Position numbers and translations under genes: made by a program. From the NCBI GenBank assembly GCA_964512485.1, contig CAZEHJ010000005.1, forward strand, positions 1 to 64,000: a DNA stretch of 64,000 bases, read 5' to 3'. Below the pieces are notes generated by a model. It was not told the DNA's origin. It saw only the letters and a list, made by a program, of their open reading frames with translations, and searched no databases. Below, one piece after another: positions 15,618 to 23,863 of the stretch; the stretch's first letter is position 1, and the number at the start of each line of letters is the position of its first letter. Origin of the DNA: CAZEHJ01 sp964512485. GTDB lineage: Bacteria; Bacteroidota; Rhodothermia; Rhodothermales; UBA10348.

Positions 15618-16697
15618 ATGACCGTATCGGCCTGCCGCCTGCGTGAACAGCAAGTCAGAGATTCCAGTCTTTCTGGAGTTGGAAACGGCCTGATTGTCAG
15701 TCGTCTGAGCGATATTCGGTGGATCAGTGGTTTCTCAGGATCGAACGCGTGCATTGCTCTCTCCCCGGATCAGACCCATTTGTTCACGGACGGAAGGTAT
15801 GCTGAACAAGCTTCCCAACAGTGTTCTCACATCGGCGTGACCATTGTTTCCGGTTCCGCTATTCAGAGCGCAGTAGAGTGGCTGCAGGCACGAGATGTGG
15901 ATAATATCACGATTCAGGCTGAACATGTGACGGCAGCTCAGCTGATGAAGTTCAAGGACGAATTCAATAGTCTGTCATTCACATCTCACGATCCATTTCC
16001 GTTCCTACGAGCGGTTAAGGATGCCAGCGAATTATCCAATATCCGGTCCGCACTTTCCATTACCGAGACGGTATTCGAGGAAGTTCTGTCTCTCATCCGG
16101 CCGGGAATCTCCGAAAACGAACTGGCGGCCGAAATTGACTTCAGGCAGCGGCTGCACGGAGCGCAAGGAAGCTCCTTCGACACCATTGTGGCATTCGGGA
16201 CTAACTCTTCTCTTCCGCATGCCCGCCCTGGAATCAGAGTTTTGGAAAACAACCAACCCGTTCTTCTGGATTTCGGATGTGTTATCGAAGGCTATGCATC
16301 AGACATGACCAGAACGGTCTTTCTCGGTACTCCGTCTCCCGAATTCAAGAAGGCCTATTCGTCGGTCTCGGATGCGCTTGAGGCGGTTACGAGCAATGCG
16401 CGGAGTGGATTAACGGGCCAACAACTTGATGCACAGGCTCGAGACAGCCTGGCAAGTCATGATTTCGATCAGCATTTTCTGCACAGTCTCGGTCACGGAG
16501 TCGGACTGGATATCCACGAATGGCCGACACTGTCAAAACGCGGAGTAGATATATTGCCTGACGGATGTGTTGTTACCTTTGAACCAGGGGTATATTTGAG
16601 TAACGAGTTTGGAATCAGAATTGAAAACATGGCAATTCTAAGACCGGAATCGGCTCAGATCCTGAATTCATTCACCACAGATTTGATTGTGTTATGA
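15618..16697 (+). CDS. M24 family Xaa-Pro aminopeptidase
   Basis: This dinuclear-metal aminopeptidase is predicted to remove N-terminal residues ahead of proline. It has a creatinase-like N-terminal domain (SDIRWISGFSGSNACIAL, HLFTDGRYAEQA) and a pita-bread catalytic domain with metal ligands in LLDFGC (Asp218), YASDMTRTVF, HSLGHGVGLDIHEWP, FEPGVY and GIRIENM. The frame is open upstream to 15519 inside guaB, but the ATG at 15618 gives the usual length of 359 residues. The stop overlaps the next gene in an ATGA. It is cytoplasmic by lack of a signal peptide. Confidence 0.93.
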   Translation: MTVSACRLREQQVRDSSLSGVGNGLIVSRLSDIRWISGFSGSNACIALSPDQTHLFTDGRYAEQASQQCSHIGVTIVSGSAIQSAVEWLQARDVDNITIQAEHVTAAQLMKFKDEFNSLSFTSHDPFPFLRAVKDASELSNIRSALSITETVFEEVLSLIRPGISENELAAEIDFRQRLHGAQGSSFDTIVAFGTNSSLPHARPGIRVLENNQPVLLDFGCVIEGYASDMTRTVFLGTPSPEFKKAYSSVSDALEAVTSNARSGLTGQQLDAQARDSLASHDFDQHFLHSLGHGVGLDIHEWPTLSKRGVDILPDGCVVTFEPGVYLSNEFGIRIENMAILRPESAQILNSFTTDLIVL

Positions 16698-17365
16698 GCA
16701 TGGATATTTCCTTCATTCCATTCAAACATCCCATTCAGCTTTCGGCTGAGGAGATGCGGCAAAATGCCAGGGATTTCTACTCGATGCTCGATGGTCGCCG
16801 AACCATAAGGGAGTACAGTTCGAGGGAAGTGGATAAGGACGTGATTGAAGACTGCATCAGAGCTGCGTCAACAGCCCCTTCAGGTGCTCACAAACAACCT
16901 TGGCATTTCGCTGTCGTCAGTGATCCAAAAGTGAAATCGAAGATCCGGGTTGCAGCAGAAAAAGAAGAGCATGAATTCTACTCCGGTCGGGCAGGTGACG
17001 AGTGGATTGAAGCACTGTTGCCGTTCGGCACGGATGAACACAAACCTTTCTTGGAAACGGCCCCATACCTCATCGTGATATTTGCGAAGAACTACGACCT
17101 GACAGAAGAGGGGAGCCGCTCCAAGAATTACTATGTGCAGGAGTCGGTGGGGATAGCAACCGGAATGCTTATTGCCGCCTTGCATCATAGCGGGCTGAGT
17201 ACTCTGACTCATACCCCGAGTCCGATGGGATTCCTGGGTGAAGTGCTCGAACGACCAAAAAACGAACGCGCATATATCCTTCTGGTGGTCGGGCACGCTT
17301 CGGAAGAGGCAACGGTGCCTGATATCGATCGCAAGCCGTTGGAAGAAATAGCAACATTCGTCTGA
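16694..17365 (+). CDS. Nitroreductase-fold flavoprotein resembling iodotyrosine deiodinase
   Basis: This is an FMN enzyme of the nitroreductase superfamily, 223 residues. GRRTIREYS (34-42) and TAPSGAHKQPWHF (60-72) are FMN-binding blocks, and SEEATVPDIDRKPLEE sits near the end. From memory of the human enzyme, the alignment is close to iodotyrosine deiodinase (IYD), which reductively removes iodine or bromine from halotyrosines. Its substrate-clamping residues Glu, Tyr and Lys have the spacing Y-4, Y, Y+21; here Glu92, Tyr96 and Lys117 match exactly. General nitroreductases lack that set. It lacks the vertebrate membrane anchor. The start overlaps the M24 peptidase stop by 4 bases. The physiological substrate is unproven. 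Confidence 0.82.
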   Translation: MSMDISFIPFKHPIQLSAEEMRQNARDFYSMLDGRRTIREYSSREVDKDVIEDCIRAASTAPSGAHKQPWHFAVVSDPKVKSKIRVAAEKEEHEFYSGRAGDEWIEALLPFGTDEHKPFLETAPYLIVIFAKNYDLTEEGSRSKNYYVQESVGIATGMLIAALHHSGLSTLTHTPSPMGFLGEVLERPKNERAYILLVVGHASEEATVPDIDRKPLEEIATFV

Positions 17366-17373
17366 CCCAAGGC

Positions 17374-18684
17374 GTGATCCCGGAGACACCCCATATCAGA
17401 CGACACGCCCTTGTTGTAGCGTATTACTTTCCTCCCCTGGGACTTTCGGGAGTCCAGCGCGTCTCGAAGCTTGTCAAATATCTGCCAGAAAATGGCTGGA
17501 ATGTTACAGTCCTTACGGTTGAACCCGGGGCGTATTTTGCCTTCGATGATGAGCTATTGGGTGATGTAGAAGGGGATGGCGTCACGATCGTGCGTACGAA
17601 AACGACCGATCCAACCATGCGCCGGGATGGACGAAGCGTGGTTCCATTTCCAGACGAATCGAAACGGCGCGCGTTTTCATGGCTCAGTCAATTGCTGTTG
17701 ATTCCGGACAACAAAATTGGATGGAAAAAGCATGCTCTCAAGGAAGGTAGGAGGCTTTTGGCTAAACACTCTTTTGATCTCGTTTATGCGACTGCTCCAC
17801 CGTACACGTGCTTTTTGGTCGGCGAGGCCCTGGCCCGAGAAGCCGGTCTGCCACTGGTTCTCGATTATCGTGATGACTGGGTTTCCAATCCTCGCCACCG
17901 GTACCCGACTCTGCTTCACAAGTATCTGACGAGCAGGAAGGAGAGAGGAGCGTTGAGTCAAGCAGGGACCGTCATTGCAATCAATCAGACGATTGCGGAC
18001 CTGATCAAGTCAAGAGTGCCTCACGCTTCAACCGTGGTTGTGCCACAGGGCTACGATCCAGAGGATTTTACATCGGTTTCGAAACCTGAGGAGCTGCCAG
18101 ATTCCGAAGAGCAGCGAAAAATGACATTTCTGTACACAGGCATGTTCTATGATGCTCAGCAGCCGGACGTGTTCTTGCGGGCATTTGCAGCCGTTCTGAA
18201 TGCGAACACCGACTACCGTGAGTATGTGAGCGCGCGCTTCGTTGGACTGTTTTCCGAAAGAGCGTTGAGACTTGTGTCGGAGTTGGGGCTCGAGCTCAAT
18301 GTGGAAGTGCTTGGCTACCAGAATCATTCAAGCTCGATTTCAGAGCTTGAAAATTGCGATGTGGCGTGGATGACAATCGGGCAACAGCCCGGCGCGGCAA
18401 TGATCTCTACGGGAAAGATGTATGAATACATGGGGTCAGGAAAACCGATTCTTGCCCTGATTCCTGAAGGCGAAGCGCGCAGGGCATTGGAGCCCTACAA
18501 TGCATCATACATTTGTGATCCAAGCGACGAGAAGGCAGTTTCAATGATGATTGAAAAGCTCATTCAGGACAAGGAAAAAGACTTGCTTCCTCGCGGCAAT
18601 GATTCTTACTCAGCCCGATTTGATCGGAGAAAGTTGACCGCGGCGGTTGTCGGCATATTCAACCAGCTGATAGAAGGTGAGTAA
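17374..18684 (+). CDS. GT4-type glycosyltransferase
   Basis: This is a GT-B-fold, family 4-like glycosyltransferase of 436 residues. The N-terminal half has VVAYYFPPLGLSGVQRVSKLV and LVLDYRDDWVSNPR, and the C-terminal nucleotide-sugar domain has TFLYTGMFYDAQQPDVFLRAF and the MYEYMGSGKPILALIPEGE loop typical of the donor site. It starts with GTG at 17374, only 8 bases after the flavoprotein gene. The donor and acceptor are unknown; likely roles are lipopolysaccharide or exopolysaccharide assembly at the inner face of the membrane. No transmembrane segment is evident. Confidence 0.85.
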   Translation: MIPETPHIRRHALVVAYYFPPLGLSGVQRVSKLVKYLPENGWNVTVLTVEPGAYFAFDDELLGDVEGDGVTIVRTKTTDPTMRRDGRSVVPFPDESKRRAFSWLSQLLLIPDNKIGWKKHALKEGRRLLAKHSFDLVYATAPPYTCFLVGEALAREAGLPLVLDYRDDWVSNPRHRYPTLLHKYLTSRKERGALSQAGTVIAINQTIADLIKSRVPHASTVVVPQGYDPEDFTSVSKPEELPDSEEQRKMTFLYTGMFYDAQQPDVFLRAFAAVLNANTDYREYVSARFVGLFSERALRLVSELGLELNVEVLGYQNHSSSISELENCDVAWMTIGQQPGAAMISTGKMYEYMGSGKPILALIPEGEARRALEPYNASYICDPSDEKAVSMMIEKLIQDKEKDLLPRGNDSYSARFDRRKLTAAVVGIFNQLIEGE

Positions 18685-18802
18685 TCTATTGGTGTAGCGA
18701 GACTGCCATGTGATGCGGTACTCAAAAGGACCCCCATCAATCGGTATTTTGAACTGATTTGTCGTATGTTTGCGCTCGCTTTCTTGCCCGGAACTCCCGA
18801 AA

Positions 18803-19216
18803 ATGACTGACCGATCCACCCATTCCAAGAAGATCGAGATATCCAGCTCCTTCCAAGAGTTGGAAATGATAGTTGACGAGGCGGAGGCATTCTATAAGTC
18901 CTGCTTCGAGGACGAAGAGAAAGTGTTTACCGGGGTTCTTCTCGCCAGCGAGGCGGTCACAAACGCTATTGAACACGGAAACGCCAACGATGAATCCAAG
19001 AAAGTGATCATCGAGATGCTGAATTCGGGGAAAACAGCCGAATTGTGGGTTGAAGACGAAGGTGTCGGTTATAACAGAAAGGACGTTGCTGATCCCCTCT
19101 CCAAAGAGCACATCATGGATGATGGCGGTCGTGGGATTTTCCTCATAGAAAGTCTGGCAGACAGGGTTGTTTACGAGAACGACGGTCGTCGAATCGGGAT
19201 AATGTTCAACCTGTAG
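18803..19216 (+). CDS. RsbW-like serine kinase / anti-sigma ATP-binding protein
   Basis: This is a single GHKL ATPase domain of 137 residues, the form of RsbW/SpoIIAB anti-sigma kinases. The N box is EAVTNAIEHGN, the G1 box DEGVGY, and the G2 box GGRGIFLI with RIGIMF at the end. Such proteins bind a sigma factor or phosphorylate an STAS antagonist; no partner STAS gene, PP2C phosphatase or group B sigma factor lies nearby. The ATG at 18803 is preferred; a TTG at 18770 is in frame upstream. The 3' end overlaps convergent miaA by 11 bases. Confidence 0.85.
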   Translation: MTDRSTHSKKIEISSSFQELEMIVDEAEAFYKSCFEDEEKVFTGVLLASEAVTNAIEHGNANDESKKVIIEMLNSGKTAELWVEDEGVGYNRKDVADPLSKEHIMDDGGRGIFLIESLADRVVYENDGRRIGIMFNL

Positions 19217-20123
19217 CCTGACCCTGAATTGTATCGATTAGCTCTGCGGTGCTCATCGATTCGACATCGAGCCAGACAGCATCCTCGAATCTTTTGTACC
19301 AGGTCAGCTGACGCTTGGCGTATCGGCGAGAGTTCCTTTTGATCATTTCCACACAGTTCGCAAGCGGCTCTCCTTTTTCGAGGAAGGGAATCAGCTCCTG
19401 ATATCCGATTGTTCGTTCCAGAATATTCCTTGTCTCAGGCCCTTCCTCAAGTAGCCCTTTTACCTCATCTACCAGACCTTCCTCTATCATGGCATCTACT
19501 CTGTCGTTTATGCGAGAGTAGAGGTTGTCCCTTTCTCGATTTAATATGAATAGCCTGAAATGGCGCGGTGGGGAAGGAGAGGAGTCGAAAAAAGAGGACA
19601 GTGGTTCTCCGGTCCCGATAAATACTTCGAGACCCCGCACGATTCGTTGACTTTTTGTTGGGTCAAGAGTGGCGGCAAAGGCAGGATCCACACTTGTCAG
19701 CTCCTCATACAGAATAGATGCACCTTCCGCGGCGAGTCGTTCATTCAAGTGCGTCCTCACATCCGGAGAAATCTGTGGGATGACTGCAAAAGGCTGCAGA
19801 AGGGACTGTACGTAAAGCGTAGATCCACCTACCACAATCACCTGCTTGTCTCTTGAGTGGATCTCGTCTATTCGATCACTCACGAGATTCGCGAACACAC
19901 CAGCTGAATAGTGTTCGGAGGTATCAAACTCCTGAATGAAGTGATGTTTGACGGAATCCAGTTCCTGTTTTCCAGGCGATGCTGTTCCAATCTGAAAGCC
20001 CTTGAAAATCTGCCGGCTGTCGGCGGAAATGATCTCGGCATCGTTTCGCTGTGCAAGTGCGACGCTGATTCCTGTTTTTCCAGAAGCCGTGGGGCCGGCA
20101 AGAATGGGGATCAGCTTGTTCAT
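19206..20123 (-). CDS. miaA: tRNA dimethylallyltransferase MiaA
   Basis: MiaA transfers a dimethylallyl group to N6 of A37 in tRNAs that read UNN codons. The 305-residue protein has the P-loop GPTASGKT at 10-17, the ISADSRQIFKGFQIGTA motif, VVGGSTLYVQSLL and the C-terminal RRYAKRQLTWYKRFEDAVWLD. Its ATG overlaps the TGA of the upstream recombinase gene in an ATGA, so the two are probably translationally coupled, an unusual pairing. The 3' end overlaps the RsbW-like gene on the other strand. Confidence 0.95.
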   Translation of the reverse strand: MNKLIPILAGPTASGKTGISVALAQRNDAEIISADSRQIFKGFQIGTASPGKQELDSVKHHFIQEFDTSEHYSAGVFANLVSDRIDEIHSRDKQVIVVGGSTLYVQSLLQPFAVIPQISPDVRTHLNERLAAEGASILYEELTSVDPAFAATLDPTKSQRIVRGLEVFIGTGEPLSSFFDSSPSPPRHFRLFILNRERDNLYSRINDRVDAMIEEGLVDEVKGLLEEGPETRNILERTIGYQELIPFLEKGEPLANCVEMIKRNSRRYAKRQLTWYKRFEDAVWLDVESMSTAELIDTIQGQATG

Positions 20124-21058
20124 TCTTCGTCCGGGGAATCGAGCTGAATGAAATCGGCTGCACTGTCCCGCAATCGATCTCGTTGATGAACGTATGCCAT
20201 CGTCGTCTCAATCTGCTTGTGTCTGGCGTGTGTCTGGACTTGCTGAATGGATGCGCCGCCTTCAATGGCAAGTGTGCATCCTGTGTGGCGCAATGTATGG
20301 GCCCCGATATCAGGCAGGCCTGCAGCTACTGCTGTGTTTCTGACAATCCGGTATATGCTTGTGGGTGTGAGCCGTCCGCCATAATTACGTCTGGAATGAG
20401 ATCTCCAAATCGGACCCGTCGCAATGCCGTAGTGCTCACGGTGCTCTTCGATAATCTCTACGATGTGATCCGGAATCTTGATGTACTGATCGGCTCCGCC
20501 TTTGGTGTGAGGCAAGTCGAGAATCCAATATTTCCCGAGGGGTCTGATGTGATCCACATCCATACTCGCAACTTCGCTTCGTCGCAGCACACAATGGAGC
20601 ATTGTGGCAATCATTGCGTGATCGCGAACACTGGATTCCTTGGCTGTGGTCAGGAGCTGGTTGGACTGAGAGGTAGTCAGGACAACCAGAATGCGATCTT
20701 TGGTTCGTGTCGATTTAACCCGACGAATTAGTTGACGATGCGCCGGATTTTTCTCAATTGCTCCAAGAGCTTCTAGCCAGTCAAAGAAGCCTCGAAGAGC
20801 GGCTACGCGACGCCTGATCGTGGAAGCTTTTGCTCCTGAGGCCTCCATCTGGGCGATATATTGGTTGATTGTTACAAAAGTGACTTCATGTATTTCCTCA
20901 ATGCGAATTACGTCACTTCCGAAGAAATCAATCAAGTCTGTCCTGTATGCACGCCGAGTAGCTTCTCGATCGAATTTCAGGAGATAGGTCTCGAGTATCC
21001 TGTCAGAAAACGATTCTGCAGGCGGGTTGGAATCCAATGTGATAAGATTGTCCGACAC
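20120..21058 (-). CDS. Tyrosine recombinase / phage-type integrase
   Basis: This is a site-specific recombinase of 312 residues. An N-terminal SAM-like core-binding domain (about 14-108) precedes the catalytic domain. The catalytic set is complete: Arg159 (LRRSEV), Lys186 (HTKGG), His254 and Arg257 (HTLRHT), His280 (ARHK) and Tyr289 (AYVH). The size matches XerC/XerD, but the core sequence is divergent (VLRRSEV rather than GLRVSE), so a mobile-element or orphan Xer-like role is equally possible. It starts with GTG at 21058. It is divergent from an HNH endonuclease gene 111 bases away and overlaps miaA by 4 bases. Confidence 0.88.
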   Translation of the reverse strand: MSDNLITLDSNPPAESFSDRILETYLLKFDREATRRAYRTDLIDFFGSDVIRIEEIHEVTFVTINQYIAQMEASGAKASTIRRRVAALRGFFDWLEALGAIEKNPAHRQLIRRVKSTRTKDRILVVLTTSQSNQLLTTAKESSVRDHAMIATMLHCVLRRSEVASMDVDHIRPLGKYWILDLPHTKGGADQYIKIPDHIVEIIEEHREHYGIATGPIWRSHSRRNYGGRLTPTSIYRIVRNTAVAAGLPDIGAHTLRHTGCTLAIEGGASIQQVQTHARHKQIETTMAYVHQRDRLRDSAADFIQLDSPDEE

Positions 21059-21169
21059 TATAAACTCTTTCGATTTAACAGCATAGTAATGACATTGCTT
21101 GAGGTGAGGACTGGCATTATTCTGCGGTCTATTACACTATGAATATCTCTGCCAACAATTCTGCAATAG

Positions 21170-21814
21170 ATGTGTGTTGATATGGAAGTGACAAAGAGTG
21201 AATTACAGGCACATCCGTTGATCAATACCGAAGACCATGGTGTTGTTTTAGAAGAAATGTTTACAAATCGATCTGAGGAGTGGCGATTTGCCAAATCAAG
21301 GTATGGTGCTGAATCAACACTTTTAGTTTCTTCGATGGGTCGCATTGTGGGGCTTCCTTACAGAAGCCGTCCTTGTAACGGGACTGCTTGGCATTTGAAG
21401 TTCAAGAAAGGGAATAAGCAAAAGTATGGACATGTAAATGTGTCGTGGGCGGACCTTGATTCAACTCGCGACAATTCGGGCCGGTTGAAAATGAAACGAG
21501 ATTTTATCCACCAAATTGTAGCAAGAACCTTTCTGGGGCCACCTGTAAATAATGATGTATTGGTGAGACACCGGAATGGCAATCCAGGCGACAATCGTGT
21601 GGACAACCTCATCTGGGGAAACCGAGCATCAAATATGTCTGATAAATTGAGCAGACCCGACTCAATGTCTGTTGAACCGAAGGGGTTATTCGTCGGAGCA
21701 GCTCTGCAACGACGAATAGAATCTGCCATTGATGGAGAAACCGATCCTGTTGAGGTACTAAAAGAAATCAGAAACGGAATCAATGAAGTAACTTCGCGAC
21801 GAGTGAGTGAGTAA
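21170..21814 (+). CDS. NUMOD4/HNH-type endonuclease, homing-endonuclease-like
   Basis: This is a 214-residue protein with the layout of phage-type free-standing HNH endonucleases. A NUMOD4-like block lies at 36-61 (EEWRFAK then LVSSMGRIVG). An HNH_3-like block lies at 113-150, with IHQIVARTFLG, VRHRNGNPGDNRVDNLIWG and conserved His114, His134, and Asn residues. The C-terminal 50 residues resemble nothing I recognise. Its DNA looks more AT-rich than its neighbours, which suggests recent acquisition. ATG at 21170 is used; ATG 21182 is an alternative. The target site is unknown. Confidence 0.82.
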   Translation: MCVDMEVTKSELQAHPLINTEDHGVVLEEMFTNRSEEWRFAKSRYGAESTLLVSSMGRIVGLPYRSRPCNGTAWHLKFKKGNKQKYGHVNVSWADLDSTRDNSGRLKMKRDFIHQIVARTFLGPPVNNDVLVRHRNGNPGDNRVDNLIWGNRASNMSDKLSRPDSMSVEPKGLFVGAALQRRIESAIDGETDPVEVLKEIRNGINEVTSRRVSE

Positions 21815-21837
21815 AAGGCGCATTGCCAAGTGCCTAA

Positions 21838-21881
21838 AAGATCACTAAAGATCTTACGTACGATAATAATAGTTATCGTAC
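21838..21881. repeat. Two consecutive inverted repeats after the HNH gene
   Basis: AAGATC (21838-21843) pairs with GATCTT (21850-21855) across 6 bases, and GTACGATAA (21858-21866) pairs with TTATCGTAC (21873-21881) across 6 bases. Neither is followed by a T run, so a simple terminator is unlikely. Candidates are an operator for fxsA, a recombinase site for the neighbouring integrase, or an RNA structure. Confidence 0.5.
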
Positions 21882-21952
21882 ATACAGAATGTCAACAGAT
21901 CAAAAAAGACAGCTACTAGGGCGCTAATCGTTTATCACACCGAATCTCAACT

Positions 21953-22495
21953 ATGTTCTGGCTATTTCTCCTGTTTGTTGTCGTTCCGGCCCTTGAACTG
22001 TATCTGTTGATTCAGATTGGTACCGTCATCGGCGCTACCAATACGTTCGTTTTGATTTTGATAACAGGCATCATTGGTTCGTATATGGCCAAAACCCAGG
22101 GACTTTCTACCTGGCGGGCTTTGAATAAGCGATTTGCTTCCGGTCAGATTCCCGGAAAAGAACTAGCCGACGGCGCCATTATTCTTGTGGCTGGAGCTCT
22201 GCTGCTTACGCCAGGTGTACTTACAGATATTGTTGGCTTCCTCGGGCTTATTCCCGTTACAAGGTCTCTTCTGCGATCAACCGTGATGTCAATATTCAAA
22301 AGGATCCCAACTGTGAGCGTTGGGATGAGGGTTGGATCCACATTTACGAATTCCGGCGAGCCTCAGAGGCACGATGATTTCAGGGCAGATGGATTTCCGG
22401 AAGATGAAGTCCGAGAAGATGACTACCATGAGGATGTCACTCTTTCGGGTCGTGCCCACAGTACGCCGCGATACGGTAACGAAGACCTCAATTGA
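21953..22495 (+). CDS. fxsA: FxsA family membrane protein
   Basis: FxsA is a small inner-membrane protein; in E. coli its overproduction relieves phage T7 exclusion by the F plasmid. This 180-residue protein has the family pattern: a membrane segment at 1-20 with PALELYLLIQIG, a second with LILITGIIGSYMAKTQG, and a third region ILVAGALLLTPGVLTDIVGFLGLIP. The C-terminal 60 residues after FKRIPTVSVG are hydrophilic and acidic and probably cytoplasmic. The normal cellular role of the family is unknown. Confidence 0.88.
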   Translation: MFWLFLLFVVVPALELYLLIQIGTVIGATNTFVLILITGIIGSYMAKTQGLSTWRALNKRFASGQIPGKELADGAIILVAGALLLTPGVLTDIVGFLGLIPVTRSLLRSTVMSIFKRIPTVSVGMRVGSTFTNSGEPQRHDDFRADGFPEDEVREDDYHEDVTLSGRAHSTPRYGNEDLN

Positions 22496-22525
22496 TTTCT
22501 TGATCACACTCGACACGGCGTTGTA

Positions 22526-23011
22526 ATGCAATCAGTTATGCCCACTTTGACTGGTCAGTTGGATGAATTGGAAGGCTACCTGTCAAAGACGGCCAACGTC
22601 AATGATTCGGTATCCGCCTGGTCTGTGGGCCAGCAGATTGAACACACTCTGTCAGCTCTATCAGCTATGTCTGTGGCTCTTCGTCGGGGAAGAAATGAAG
22701 CTGACGATCGAAGGCCCAATAGATTTCTCGCGATGGTACTCGAAAGTGGTACCATTCAGCGTGGCCGGGTCAAGGCTCCAAAGGCTATGTTGCCCAGCGA
22801 ACTGCCTGAAGAGAAAGCCCTACAACGGCTAATACTAAAAACTCGTAAAAGAGTATCTGTCCTTGAAGGACTTCCTCCTGAAGCCTCATTTGTGCATCAT
22901 ATTTTAGGACCCATGCATCGAAACGAGGCGCTTCTGTTCATGACGATCCACACGGAGCACCACCTCAAGATTATTCGAGATATACTCCAAGAAGCACCTG
23001 AATCAGCCTAA
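22526..23011 (+). CDS. DinB-fold protein (DinB_2/DUF1569-like)
   Basis: This is a four-helix-bundle protein of 161 residues related to the DinB/YfiT superfamily of metal-binding, thiol-transferase-like proteins. Candidate metal ligands are the histidine in QQIEHTLSAL and the pair in TIHTEHHLKIIRDIL. The HILGPMHRNEALLFMTIHTEHHLK block, given here in parts as HILGPMHRNEALLF and TIHTEHHLK, is like DUF1569. The reaction and thiol cofactor are unknown. Its 3' end overlaps the convergent TerB gene by 4 bases. Confidence 0.7.
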   Translation: MQSVMPTLTGQLDELEGYLSKTANVNDSVSAWSVGQQIEHTLSALSAMSVALRRGRNEADDRRPNRFLAMVLESGTIQRGRVKAPKAMLPSELPEEKALQRLILKTRKRVSVLEGLPPEASFVHHILGPMHRNEALLFMTIHTEHHLKIIRDILQEAPESA

Positions 23012-23805
23012 AACGCTATTCTAACGTCTATATTCCATGCCGAAGACAGGGATTCAACGACATCCCTCTCCCCTTCTTTAACTGTACCGTCAGCTCGTGC
23101 GATACAGATCAGATCATCCAGTACAATGAGGCGCTGTGCGCGTGGAAGTGCTTCTTTTATTGCTGTCACAGAGTCCTGAATATCCTGCTTCCCCGGACTC
23201 TGGCCGTAATATTGGAGAGCCGTACGCAAGATGCTGCGTAGATCTTCTTCTGACAGGCCAGGCTCCCATTCACCCAGGCGTTTGAGCATCTCCCCTATCT
23301 CAGTCTCCGTAAGGTCGCCGTCGGTCGTATGTCCCATGATGATGTACATCAAAGCAATATCGTGCATCACGCTCCACTCGGGATCCCCTTCCAGACGTGC
23401 CGTCGTCTCATTCAGGAGTCGATCTTTTGTCGCCTTGGTATCCCAGGCGGAAGCCAGGATTGAGAGAAGGTTCTGTTCAGCATTCAGAAGGACACCGTCG
23501 GCTTCGGCCACCCTCATGACGTCCTCGAGTACCTCCCGCCGCTGTTCGACGTTCAGTGCCTCGCCCAACGATCGGACCGACTGAACAACTTCTTTCTCCG
23601 CATCCGACTCGAAAAACACAGATGCAGCTTCAAGAACAATCTCATGAATCTCGGCTGGCTCAGCTTTTGGGCGCCATTTGGAGAGGGCCGCTGAAATTGT
23701 GTCTACTTCCTCGTCCGCTAGGTTGGCGTCTGTTGAATAGGCCAGCGCCAGAAAGACGAGGGCCAAGTCATGGACATGCGTCCACGAATCATTTGGTTGC
23801 TGCAT
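23008..23805 (-). CDS. Tandem TerB-like domain protein
   Basis: The 265-residue protein is an internal duplication. Repeat one (about 8-125) and repeat two (about 140-260) each start alike (VHDLALVFLALAYSTDANL and MHDIALMYIIMGHTTDGDL). Each continues with an acidic helix pair and ends with a block such as DVMRVAEADGVLLNAEQNLL and DLICIARADGTVKEGERDVV, the TerB hallmark. TerB domains occur in tellurite-resistance and stress systems, often near membranes. The frame is open upstream to 23892, but the ATG at 23805 has GGAAGA at 23809-23814 and begins just before repeat one. No other ter genes are nearby. The function is unknown. Confidence 0.78.
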   Translation of the reverse strand: MQQPNDSWTHVHDLALVFLALAYSTDANLADEEVDTISAALSKWRPKAEPAEIHEIVLEAASVFFESDAEKEVVQSVRSLGEALNVEQRREVLEDVMRVAEADGVLLNAEQNLLSILASAWDTKATKDRLLNETTARLEGDPEWSVMHDIALMYIIMGHTTDGDLTETEIGEMLKRLGEWEPGLSEEDLRSILRTALQYYGQSPGKQDIQDSVTAIKEALPRAQRLIVLDDLICIARADGTVKEGERDVVESLSSAWNIDVRIAF

Positions 23806-23863
23806 GTTCTTCCGATGCGTTTGGGAGTCCGAATGGTTCCAATAATCTACGAGACTAAAAACC

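Noticed and set aside
20183..20731. 182-residue plus-strand frame opposite the recombinase
   Set aside because: It lies fully opposite a gene with a complete catalytic set and is cysteine-rich shadow sequence.
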